A stretch of 7,346 nucleotides of DNA from Aquincola sp. (lineage in GTDB: Bacteria > Pseudomonadota > Gammaproteobacteria > Burkholderiales > Burkholderiaceae_C): assembly GCA_029884035.1 (NCBI GenBank), contig JAOUIM010000173.1, positions 1 through 7,346 on the forward strand, written 5' to 3'. The notes below the pieces were generated by a model that saw nothing but the letters and a program-made list of their open reading frames with translations, was not told where the DNA came from and did no database searches. The translations under genes and the position numbers were made by a program. Positions 1 through 5,517 of this stretch are shown here, one piece after another. Every line of letters begins with the position of its first letter. Position 1 is the first letter of the stretch.

Positions 1-1
1 C

Positions 2-361
2 TGGCCATGCGCAGATACGCCAGGACAACGGGTGCTGCGCCACTGCAGCTCGCAGCGGCTGGCCGCCGACCGGCAGCTTGACTGGCGGCTGCCGGTGGAT
101 CACGTGGTCCGGTGGGTTCGCGCGCTGTCTGCGATTGCGCCAGCCTGGTGGGATGATGGTCAGGGGCGCCGCGTCGAGGTCATGGCGGCCGAGCGGGCGG
201 CACCGTCAGGTGCGATCCATCCGGGCATTGTGCAGTCGAGCCGTGGCAGATGGGTCGAGGTGATGTGCGAGAGCGGCGCCGTTTCGTTGCGATGCCGGAC
301 GCGTGTCGCGGTGCGCGCCGGACAGCGCTTACCGCTGCGGGGTTCCGGGGCCGGCAAATGA
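2..361 (+). CDS. Formyltransferase-family protein, C-terminal part (5' truncated by window edge)
   Basis: This open frame enters from the left edge and ends at TGA 359-361, giving the last 119 residues. The segment 'AADRQLDWRLPVDHVVRWVRAL', followed about 20 residues later by 'RRVEVMAAE', resembles the start of the C-terminal domain of methionyl-tRNA formyltransferase (Fmt) and related sugar N-formyltransferases. In those proteins an 'x-IDW-x-x-P' motif leads into 'I-x-x-x-IRAL-x-P'. The later 'PGIVQSSRGRWVEVMCESGAV' matches the small beta-barrel of that domain ('PGTV...LxVACGDGAL'). The catalytic N-terminal formyl-transfer domain lies outside the window, so activity and substrate cannot be judged. 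In a polysaccharide locus, an enzyme that N-formylates a 4-amino sugar is more likely than the housekeeping Fmt; this is an inference. The stop overlaps the next start by 4 bp (ATGA), implying co-transcription. Family confidence is moderate because only the less conserved end is visible. Confidence 0.55.
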   Translation, partial: WPCADTPGQRVLRHCSSQRLAADRQLDWRLPVDHVVRWVRALSAIAPAWWDDGQGRRVEVMAAERAAPSGAIHPGIVQSSRGRWVEVMCESGAVSLRCRTRVAVRAGQRLPLRGSGAGK

Positions 362-1368
362 ACTCCACGGCTGCTCCTCATTTTGAGTTCCTGTCAGAGC
401 CCGCGGCGCAGCAGGCTGCAGCGCGCTCTGCGCGCCGCTGCTTTCAGGAACCTCAGTGGGTGCGTGCGGTGGCGGCCGCGCGCGGGCGGCCGCACGCGAT
501 GGTCGCAGTAAGGGCAAGCTGGCCAGAAGGGCGGCAGGCCCTGCTCTTCGGCGCAGTACATCGGCGCTTTGGTGCAACTGTCTTCGAGTCGATGCCGATG
601 GGCGGCTATGGTGGCTGGATCTGCGAACCAAGCCTTGAGCTCGCCGAGGAATCGGTGCTCACGTCTCACTGGCTGCGCCGCGCGCCTTGGGCCGTCGTGC
701 GACTGACCAGTGAACCGGGCCGTGCGGCGTCCTTGCCTGAAGCTGCGACCTTGCCGCTGCCGCCCCGCCTGCGAAGTCACGTCGAGAGCCGCGACTTCGA
801 TACCCATCTCCTTGATCTGACTGGCGACGACGCGGTACGCCTGCAACGGGTCCGGCAAAGCGTGCGCAGCTATCTGCGGCGGGTGGACACTCTCGGCTAC
901 TCCTTCGAGATCGGTGGTGACGGCGCGTTGGCCGATTTTTGCTCCTGGTATCGCCGTGGTAGTCAAGGCTGGCGCGCCCGCGCTGGCTGCCTGCTTCCTG
1001 ACCAGTTCTTTGAGGTGTTGCAATCGTCTGGAGCGATGGACATCTGGCGTGCGATGCGCAACGGAGTGTCTGTGGGTGCGGCCGCCTTCTTGATCGGAAA
1101 CACTGAAGTCCAGTACCAGGCTTCTGGCGCAGCCAAGGTGGCCGGGCCCGTGTCAGCAATGGATGCGTTGCTTTGGACAGCCGCGCGCCACTACAGCGAA
1201 CGCGGCTTCAAGAGCATGAATCTGGGTGCGAGCGACGGCTTGGACAGCGTGCGCCGCTTCAAGGAGAAGTTTGGCGCCCGGCCATTCCGCTACCGCTGCG
1301 AAACCTATCTCATGCCCAAACTCATGGGCCGCGTGAGACTTGTGACGGGCCCGGGAAAACTGACGTGA
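358..1368 (+). CDS. FemAB/GNAT-like acyltransferase (BioF2/CelD-type)
   Basis: The predicted protein has 336 residues, a usual length for the FemAB-related GNAT proteins found in exopolysaccharide loci. The start at 358 is chosen because it forms an ATGA overlap with the preceding stop; the frame is open further upstream, but a longer start would run deep into the neighbour. The N-terminal half (residues 25-150) includes 'MPMGGYGGWICEP' near 80-91. The C-terminal half carries the typical acyl-CoA or aminoacyl-binding fold: basic 'RQSVRSYLRR' at 166-175, 'VSVGAAAFLIGNTEVQYQAS' at 237-256, 'AMDALLWTAARHYSERG' at 267-283, 'SMNLGASDGLDSVRRFKEKF' at 286-305. The G-L-x-x-x-RRFKEKFGA ending is a strong family hallmark. 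Such proteins transfer acyl or aminoacyl groups, probably in the cytoplasm, to sugar or peptide precursors. The substrate cannot be read from sequence. No signal peptide or membrane segment is evident. It overlaps the next gene by 4 bp (GTGA). Confidence 0.8.
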   Translation: MNSTAAPHFEFLSEPAAQQAAARSARRCFQEPQWVRAVAAARGRPHAMVAVRASWPEGRQALLFGAVHRRFGATVFESMPMGGYGGWICEPSLELAEESVLTSHWLRRAPWAVVRLTSEPGRAASLPEAATLPLPPRLRSHVESRDFDTHLLDLTGDDAVRLQRVRQSVRSYLRRVDTLGYSFEIGGDGALADFCSWYRRGSQGWRARAGCLLPDQFFEVLQSSGAMDIWRAMRNGVSVGAAAFLIGNTEVQYQASGAAKVAGPVSAMDALLWTAARHYSERGFKSMNLGASDGLDSVRRFKEKFGARPFRYRCETYLMPKLMGRVRLVTGPGKLT

Positions 1369-2423
1369 AACAGCTGCGCTACGTGCTCGTCGGCGACGGC
1401 GAGAGCCCGCACCTGCTGAAATGGGCGCGCGCGATCGCGGCGACTTCGGGCATGGAGTTGTGGGCGGCCTCCAGCCGTGGCTTCGATGCAGGTTTCGATG
1501 CCGTTCTGCCGCAAGAACGGCGACTGGTGCTCGGGAGCACGCCCAATGCGGCGGGTGGCAACATCACGCTGCTACGCCACCTGCCGCGACTGGCACGTTG
1601 GCTACGGCAGGTGGATGCAACGTGGATTCACGCCCACTACCTTACCTCCCACGGGACACTGGCATGGCTGGCGCAACGACTGTACGGCGTGCGCGGCCGG
1701 CTGGTCGGTTCGGCTTGGGGCAGCGACATCCTGGTCGCACCGCAGCGCAGCGTCGTGCTGCGTCGCATAACGTTCAACGTTCTGCGCGCCTGCACGCTTA
1801 CCACCAGCGATTCGCAGGCAATGGCCCAGCGCATGCGTGAGCTTGGCGCCCGCGAAGTAATGGTGTTCCCGTTTGGACTTGAAGCGATGCCGCCGGTGCC
1901 GCCGTCGAAAGATGACACGCTCTTCTTTGCCAACCGCGGTTTGGAGCCAATTTACGCCCCTGCGCGTGTGCTTCGGGCGTTCGAAGCACTGGACTGGCCG
2001 GGCAAGCAGCTGGTCGTCGCCAACGACGGCGGGCTGCGCGCATCGCTTGAGGCAGCGGCGCCGCGCGGCACGCGTTTCGTCGGCCGCCTCGAGGCGGCCA
2101 CGCAGGCCACCTGGTACGCGCACGCTCGCTGGTACCTCAGCCTGCCGACCAGCGACTCCGTGGCGGTGTCCGTGCTCGAAGCAATGTCGCAGGGGTGTGT
2201 GCCGATCTTGTCGGACCTGCCGGCAAACCGCGAACTCGTGCGCGACGGCGAGAACGGTATCGTGTTGCGTGACGGGGAGATGCTGTCAGCCGCGCGCCTT
2301 CAGCCCTTGCTCGCGAAATCCGGCGTGATTGCCTGCGCCAACCGGGCCTGGATCAGCGAGCACGCGCTGTTCGGACCTTGCGTGCAGCGCTTTTTCGAGC
2401 GGCTGCGGACCCTAGGCGCATGA
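1365..2423 (+). CDS. Glycosyltransferase, GT4 family (GT-B fold)
   Basis: The protein has 352 residues if started at GTG 1365, which forms a GTGA overlap with the upstream stop. The frame is open further upstream, but that extension would lie inside the acyltransferase gene. The N-terminal Rossmann half begins 'LRYVLVGDGESPHLLKWARA' (4-23) and contains 'WIHAHYLTSHG' (87-97) and 'GSAWGSDIL' (115-123), typical of the acceptor domain of GT4 enzymes that elongate surface polysaccharides. The C-terminal donor domain contains 'YLSLPTSDSVAVSVLEAMSQ' (257-276), then 'GCVPILSDLPANRELVRDG' (277-295) and 'ENGIVL'. This is the nucleotide-sugar binding motif E-x7-E, here read as D264-x7-E272. It should transfer a hexose-type sugar from an NDP donor to a lipid-linked acceptor at the cytoplasmic face of the inner membrane. 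Donor and linkage are unknown. It is intact and overlaps the broken second glycosyltransferase by 4 bp. Confidence 0.85.
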   Translation: MKQLRYVLVGDGESPHLLKWARAIAATSGMELWAASSRGFDAGFDAVLPQERRLVLGSTPNAAGGNITLLRHLPRLARWLRQVDATWIHAHYLTSHGTLAWLAQRLYGVRGRLVGSAWGSDILVAPQRSVVLRRITFNVLRACTLTTSDSQAMAQRMRELGAREVMVFPFGLEAMPPVPPSKDDTLFFANRGLEPIYAPARVLRAFEALDWPGKQLVVANDGGLRASLEAAAPRGTRFVGRLEAATQATWYAHARWYLSLPTSDSVAVSVLEAMSQGCVPILSDLPANRELVRDGENGIVLRDGEMLSAARLQPLLAKSGVIACANRAWISEHALFGPCVQRFFERLRTLGA

Positions 2424-2983
2424 ACATCCCGCACTACAACCATTGCGCCGGCGGACCGACGCATGACATCGATCGCCGCCTGTACCAACGGGCCCGCGAG
2501 CGGGTCCACGCCGGGCACAACCTGGTGACTCTGGCCGCCAGCTTCTCGTACGTACGCACGAGCCAGTGCGGGGTGGCAAATCAAGTGCCCGATGGCACCG
2601 CGTACCGCTGGCTGCCCTCAGCGGGTTATCGCGGCGACGGCCCTGGCCGGCAGCGCTGCATCGCATCGTTCTGCTGCCAGGCAGGCATCTTGGCGCCACG
2701 ACGCGCGACCACTTTCCGGCCCGCCATGGTGATCGGCTGCCCGATATTGCATTTGGTGGATGCCGGCAACGACCCGGTGGCCGAATCAGGCTGCGGCAGG
2801 TCGGTCGCACCGGGCAATGCCGGGGCGATCGCTGTCGAGCTTGAGCGGCCGGGCGCATTGACGCCCACCGAACGTCGCGCCACGGGCGAGCGAGGCCGCA
2901 CCTGCGAGCGGGTGCACCGCACGACCGCGTTGCTGGCGCGGCGTGTTTCGACGCGGTGGTCGCCGCGCGCCGCGCATGAGTGA
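2420..2983 (+). pseudogene. Broken WbuB-like GT4 glycosyltransferase with internal deletion and frameshift
   Basis: The reading frame from ATG 2420 (ATGA overlap with the previous gene) encodes 187 residues, against about 400 for intact WbuB-type glycosyltransferases. Residues 1-105 look like the N-terminal domain: 'NHCAGGPTHDIDRRLYQRAR' at 7-26 recalls the family opening 'NHYAGSPxHGMxYRPYYLAR'. Next come 'AGHNLVTLAASFSYVRTSQ', then 'DGTAYRWLPSAGYRGDGPGR', then 'FRPAMVIG' ending about 106. From about residue 107 the text jumps to what is normally near the C terminus: 'PILHLVDAGNDPVAESGCG', then 'ALTPTERRATGERGRTCERV' and 'TTALLARRV'. Some 180-200 residues, including most of the donor-binding region, are therefore missing, and many conserved positions are altered. 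After 'LLARRV' the frame departs from the family end; restoring one T near 2946-2948 gives 'FDAVVAARRA' and a stop at 2977-2979 that overlaps the methyltransferase ATG. I read this as a non-functional remnant. The family comparison is from memory and not from an alignment. Confidence 0.75.
2946..2948 (+). other. Candidate frameshift site (T run) in the broken glycosyltransferase
   Basis: In the frame used from 2420, the codons after 2948 read on to a TGA at 2981-2983. If the run TTT were TTTT, the downstream codons would read 'VFDAVVAARRA' and stop at TGA 2977-2979. That stop gives an ATGA overlap with the next gene, the same junction type used at 358, 1365 (as GTGA), 2420 and 3671. A one-base deletion in the run is the simplest explanation. 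A sequencing error is an alternative. Confidence 0.5.
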
Positions 2984-3674
2984 TTCACCGGACGACCGCA
3001 CCGCGATGGCCGCGCGTTACGCGCGCCGCGTGGCGCCCGAGCGCTACAGTCTCCTGCAGCCCGATGTCTGGCAATCGGTGCAGCAGCGCCAGCGCGCCAT
3101 GCTTGCGCTGTTCGTGCGCGCCGGCTGGACCTCGTTCGCCGACAAGCGCGTGCTCGAGGTCGGCTGCGGCAGCGGCGGCAACCTGCTGGAACTGTTGCGG
3201 CTGGGATTTGCGCCCGAGCACATGATCGGCATCGAGTTGCTCACGGAGCGCTTCGCGCAAGCCCGCCATACGCTGCCGGCCGCTCTGTGCCTGATCGAGG
3301 GTGACGCCATCGCTGCCCCGATCGAGCTGGGCAGCCAACACTTGGTGCTGCAGTCCACCGTTTTCAGCTCGCTGCTGGACGCTGCCACGCGTCAAGCGCT
3401 GGCCCGCGCGATGTGGCGCTGGCTGGCGCCAGGCGGCGCGGTGCTTTGGTACGACTTCACGGTCGACAACCCGCGCAACCCCGATGTGCGCGGCGTGCCG
3501 GTGGCCGAGGTACGAGGGCTGTTCCCGCAGGCGCGTATCGTCGTGCGGCGTGTCACCTTGGCGCCGCCGCTGGCGCGCGGCGTGTGCCGGGTGCATCCGC
3601 GGCTATATCCTCTGCTCAACGCCGTGCCGATGTTGCGCACGCATGTCCTGGCCTGGATTGAGAAGCAAGCATGA
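2976..3674 (+). CDS. Class I SAM-dependent methyltransferase
   Basis: The protein has 232 residues. The start at ATG 2976 is preferred because the frame only becomes protein-like here and because it fits the ATGA junction pattern; the frame extends upstream to about 2943 but would enter the pseudogene. The SAM-binding motif I is clear, 'KRVLEVGCGSGGNLLELL' (57-74), followed by an acidic residue ending the second strand in 'MIGIELLTERFAQAR' (83-97). 'CLIEGDAI' (105-112) supplies the motif that contacts the adenine, and 'LAPGGAVLWYDF' (150-161) is the usual post-motif segment. No membrane segment is seen, so it should act in the cytoplasm. In this setting it most likely O-methylates a sugar or a glycan end; the substrate is not readable from sequence. 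The gene ends with an ATGA overlap with the aminotransferase. Confidence 0.82.
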   Translation: MSDSPDDRTAMAARYARRVAPERYSLLQPDVWQSVQQRQRAMLALFVRAGWTSFADKRVLEVGCGSGGNLLELLRLGFAPEHMIGIELLTERFAQARHTLPAALCLIEGDAIAAPIELGSQHLVLQSTVFSSLLDAATRQALARAMWRWLAPGGAVLWYDFTVDNPRNPDVRGVPVAEVRGLFPQARIVVRRVTLAPPLARGVCRVHPRLYPLLNAVPMLRTHVLAWIEKQA

Positions 3675-4843
3675 CTTCACCGCCGTCGTTGCCGTTCCTG
3701 CCCTTCGCCCTGCCCGACATCGGCGAGGAAGAGATCGCCGAGGTGGTGGACACCCTGCGCTCAGGATGGATCACGACCGGGCCGAAGGCGATGCGCTTCG
3801 AGAAGGCGTTCGGCGAATTCCTCGGCGACCCGAGTCTGCACTGCGTCGCGGTCAACTCCGCCACCGCCGGCCTGCACCTCGCGCTCGAGGCGTTGGGTGT
3901 CGGGCCGGGTGACGAGGTGATTACCACCACCCACACGTTCACCGCCACCGCCGAGGTGGTGCGCTATCTCGGCGCCGACGTGAAACTGGTGGACATCGAC
4001 TCGGCCACGCTGAACATCGACCCGGCGTTGGTGGAGGCGGCGATCACGCCGCGCACGAAGGCGATCCTGCCGGTGCACTACGCAGGCCTCGCGGCCGACA
4101 TGCCGGCGATCCTTACCATCGCGCAGCGTCATGGCCTGAAGGTGGTGGAAGACGCCGCGCACGCGCTGCCCACCACCTGCAGCGGCGCGCTGGTCGGCAC
4201 GCTGACCAGCGACGCGACGGTGTTCAGCTTCTACGCCAACAAGACGATCACCACCGGCGAGGGCGGCATGCTGGTCACGCGCGATGCGGCGCTGGCGCAG
4301 CGTGCAAAGGTCATGCGCCTGCACGGCATGAACCGCGATGCATTCGACCGCTTCACTGCCACCGTGCCGAGCTGGTACTACGAGGTCGTGGCACCCGGCT
4401 TCAAATACAACCTGACAGACATTGCCGCTGCGCTGGGCCTGCACCAGCTCGCGAAGGCGCGTGCGTTCCAGGCGCGACGCGACGCGATCGCGCGGATGTA
4501 CGACACGGCATTGGCCGGGCTGCCGGTGATCACGCCGCCGCACGCGCGGGCCGGTGATCAGCACGCGTGGCATCTGTACGTGCTGCGGCTGGCCGATGCG
4601 GCGCGCGTCCCGCGCGATGCCTTCATCGAGCGCCTGTTCGCGGCAGGAATCGGTTGCAGCGTTCACTACATCCCGCTGCACCTGCATCCGTACTGGCGCG
4701 ACCGCTATGGCCTGTCGGCCGCGCAGTTCCCGCACAGCCAGCGCGCCTACGAGCGCATGGTGAGCCTGCCGCTGTACACGCGCATGAGCGACGCCGACGT
4801 GCAGCGCGTTGCCGACGCGGTGCGGGCCGCACTCGCGCCCTGA
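3671..4843 (+). CDS. DegT/DnrJ/EryC1 family PLP-dependent sugar aminotransferase
   Basis: The 390-residue protein has the full length and motif order of nucleotide-sugar aminotransferases. The opening 'DIGEEEIAEVVDTLRSGWIT' (16-35) leads to 'GP' and the N-terminal helix. 'VNSATAGLHLAL' (61-72) binds the PLP phosphate, and 'DEVITTTHTFTATAEVV' (81-97) follows. 'VVEDAAHALP' (158-167) carries Asp161, which pairs with the pyridine nitrogen. 'FSFYANKTITTGEGGML' (185-201) carries the Schiff-base Lys191. 'GFKYNLTDIAAALGLHQL' (243-260) and 'CSVHYIPLHLHPYW' (in the C-terminal third) complete the family pattern. It should use glutamate to aminate the C4 keto group of a UDP-4-keto-6-deoxy-HexNAc in the cytoplasm, as PglE and related enzymes do. 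The exact stereochemistry is unknown. The likely source of its substrate is the dehydratase at the right edge. The start follows the methyltransferase stop as ATGA, with a weak GAGAAG purine tract upstream. Confidence 0.92.
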   Translation: MTSPPSLPFLPFALPDIGEEEIAEVVDTLRSGWITTGPKAMRFEKAFGEFLGDPSLHCVAVNSATAGLHLALEALGVGPGDEVITTTHTFTATAEVVRYLGADVKLVDIDSATLNIDPALVEAAITPRTKAILPVHYAGLAADMPAILTIAQRHGLKVVEDAAHALPTTCSGALVGTLTSDATVFSFYANKTITTGEGGMLVTRDAALAQRAKVMRLHGMNRDAFDRFTATVPSWYYEVVAPGFKYNLTDIAAALGLHQLAKARAFQARRDAIARMYDTALAGLPVITPPHARAGDQHAWHLYVLRLADAARVPRDAFIERLFAAGIGCSVHYIPLHLHPYWRDRYGLSAAQFPHSQRAYERMVSLPLYTRMSDADVQRVADAVRAALAP

Positions 4844-4853
4844 CCCGAACTCG

Positions 4854-5450
4854 ATGGCCAAGCGCGTCTTCGATTTCTGGGTCGCCCTGGGCGCCCTGCT
4901 GCTGTTCGCACTGCCGATGGCGCTGATCGCACTGGCCATCCGGCTCGATTCGCAGGGGCCTGCCTTCTTTCGCCAGCAGCGAGTGGGGCAGGGCGGGCAG
5001 CCATTTCGCATCCACAAGTTCCGCACCATGGTGGTCGATGCCCCTGCGCGCGGCCCGGCGCTCACGGTGGGAGACGATCCGCGCATCACGCGCGTGGGCG
5101 CCTGGCTGCGCCGCAGCAAGCTCGACGAGCTGCCGCAGTTGATCGACGTGCTGGCCGGCGACATGAGCCTGGTGGGCCCGCGGCCCGAGTTGCCGCAATA
5201 CGTCGCGCGCTACCCCGACGCGTTGCGGATGAAGGCCCTGGCGCTCAAGCCCGGCATCACCGACCCGGCATCGCTGGCCTTCGCCGACGAGAGCGCGCTG
5301 CTCGCGGCCGCGTCCGACCCCGAGCGCGAGTACGTCGAGGTGATCCTGCCGCGCAAGCTGGGCGAGGCGATTGCCTACGCCGAGCGGGCGACGCTGGCCA
5401 CCGACCTGGGCGTCATCGGCAGCACGCTGCGTCTGCTGTCGCGGCGCTGA
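4854..5450 (+). CDS. PglC-like monotopic phosphoglycosyl transferase (initiating sugar transferase)
   Basis: The 198-residue protein is a minimal bacterial sugar transferase, close in size to Campylobacter PglC (about 200) and lacking the extra N-terminal membrane domain of WbaP/WcaJ proteins. The start at ATG 4854, 10 bp after the aminotransferase stop, gives the usual 'MAKRVFDFWVALGALLLFAL' opening. The hydrophobic stretch 7-29 with Pro21 is the re-entrant membrane helix of this family. 'SQGPAFFRQQRVGQGGQPF' (33-51) and 'HKFRTM' (54-59) follow. The catalytic Asp-Glu pair is D91-E92 in 'SKLDELPQLIDVLAGDMS', and 'LVGPRPELPQYVARY' (106-120) is the conserved active-site segment. It should transfer a sugar 1-phosphate from a UDP-sugar to undecaprenyl phosphate at the inner membrane, starting the repeat unit. 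Being next to the aminotransferase, a diacetamido- or amino-6-deoxy sugar is the probable first sugar. No good Shine-Dalgarno sequence is visible, so coupling to the upstream gene is likely. Confidence 0.9.
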   Translation: MAKRVFDFWVALGALLLFALPMALIALAIRLDSQGPAFFRQQRVGQGGQPFRIHKFRTMVVDAPARGPALTVGDDPRITRVGAWLRRSKLDELPQLIDVLAGDMSLVGPRPELPQYVARYPDALRMKALALKPGITDPASLAFADESALLAAASDPEREYVEVILPRKLGEAIAYAERATLATDLGVIGSTLRLLSRR

Positions 5451-5517
5451 CACCGCCGGCCCCCCACATGTCCGAAAATGTACAATTTCAAAGTCATAAC
5501 TTGAATCTGCACAGACC
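5451..5517 (+). promoter_or_regulatory. AT-rich intergenic region with candidate promoter/operator for the ATPase gene
   Basis: This is the only gap over 11 bp in the window and is clearly AT-richer than its surroundings. TACAAT at 5481-5486 differs from the sigma-70 -10 consensus at one position and lies about 31 nt before the ATPase ATG, but no matching -35 box is present. TGTCC-N6-GTACA at about 5470-5485 (TGTCCGAAAATGTACA) is an imperfect dyad that overlaps this -10 and could be a repressor site. No hairpin followed by a T run is seen, so termination of the upstream operon here is not supported. Confidence 0.35.

Noticed and set aside
250..357. Upstream extension of the FemAB-like gene
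   Set aside because: The extra 36 residues overlap the formyltransferase gene in another frame and do not resemble the family; ATG 358 fits the ATGA junction.
394..1023. 209-codon open frame on the minus strand
   Set aside because: It is opposite the FemAB-like gene, with no recognisable domain and no plausible promoter.
1173..1364. Upstream extension of the first glycosyltransferase
   Set aside because: The extra 64 residues lie inside the acyltransferase's conserved C-terminus. GTG 1365 gives the usual glycosyltransferase start and a GTGA overlap.
2420..2983. Reading the 187-residue frame as a novel small protein
   Set aside because: Two separated blocks of glycosyltransferase-like sequence, the missing middle and the displaced stop are better explained by gene decay.
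4809..4853. Upstream extension of the sugar transferase
   Set aside because: The extension overlaps the aminotransferase end and adds residues not found in the family; 'MAKRVFDF' at 4854 is the typical N-terminus.
3761..5164. 467-codon open frame on the minus strand
   Set aside because: It lies opposite the aminotransferase and sugar transferase, both with clear motifs. Its translation is rich in Arg, Gln, His and Val in the manner of a GC-rich antisense frame and shows no domain I recognise.
5451..5517. Rho-independent terminator after the sugar transferase
   Set aside because: No stable GC hairpin followed by a T run could be found in the gap.
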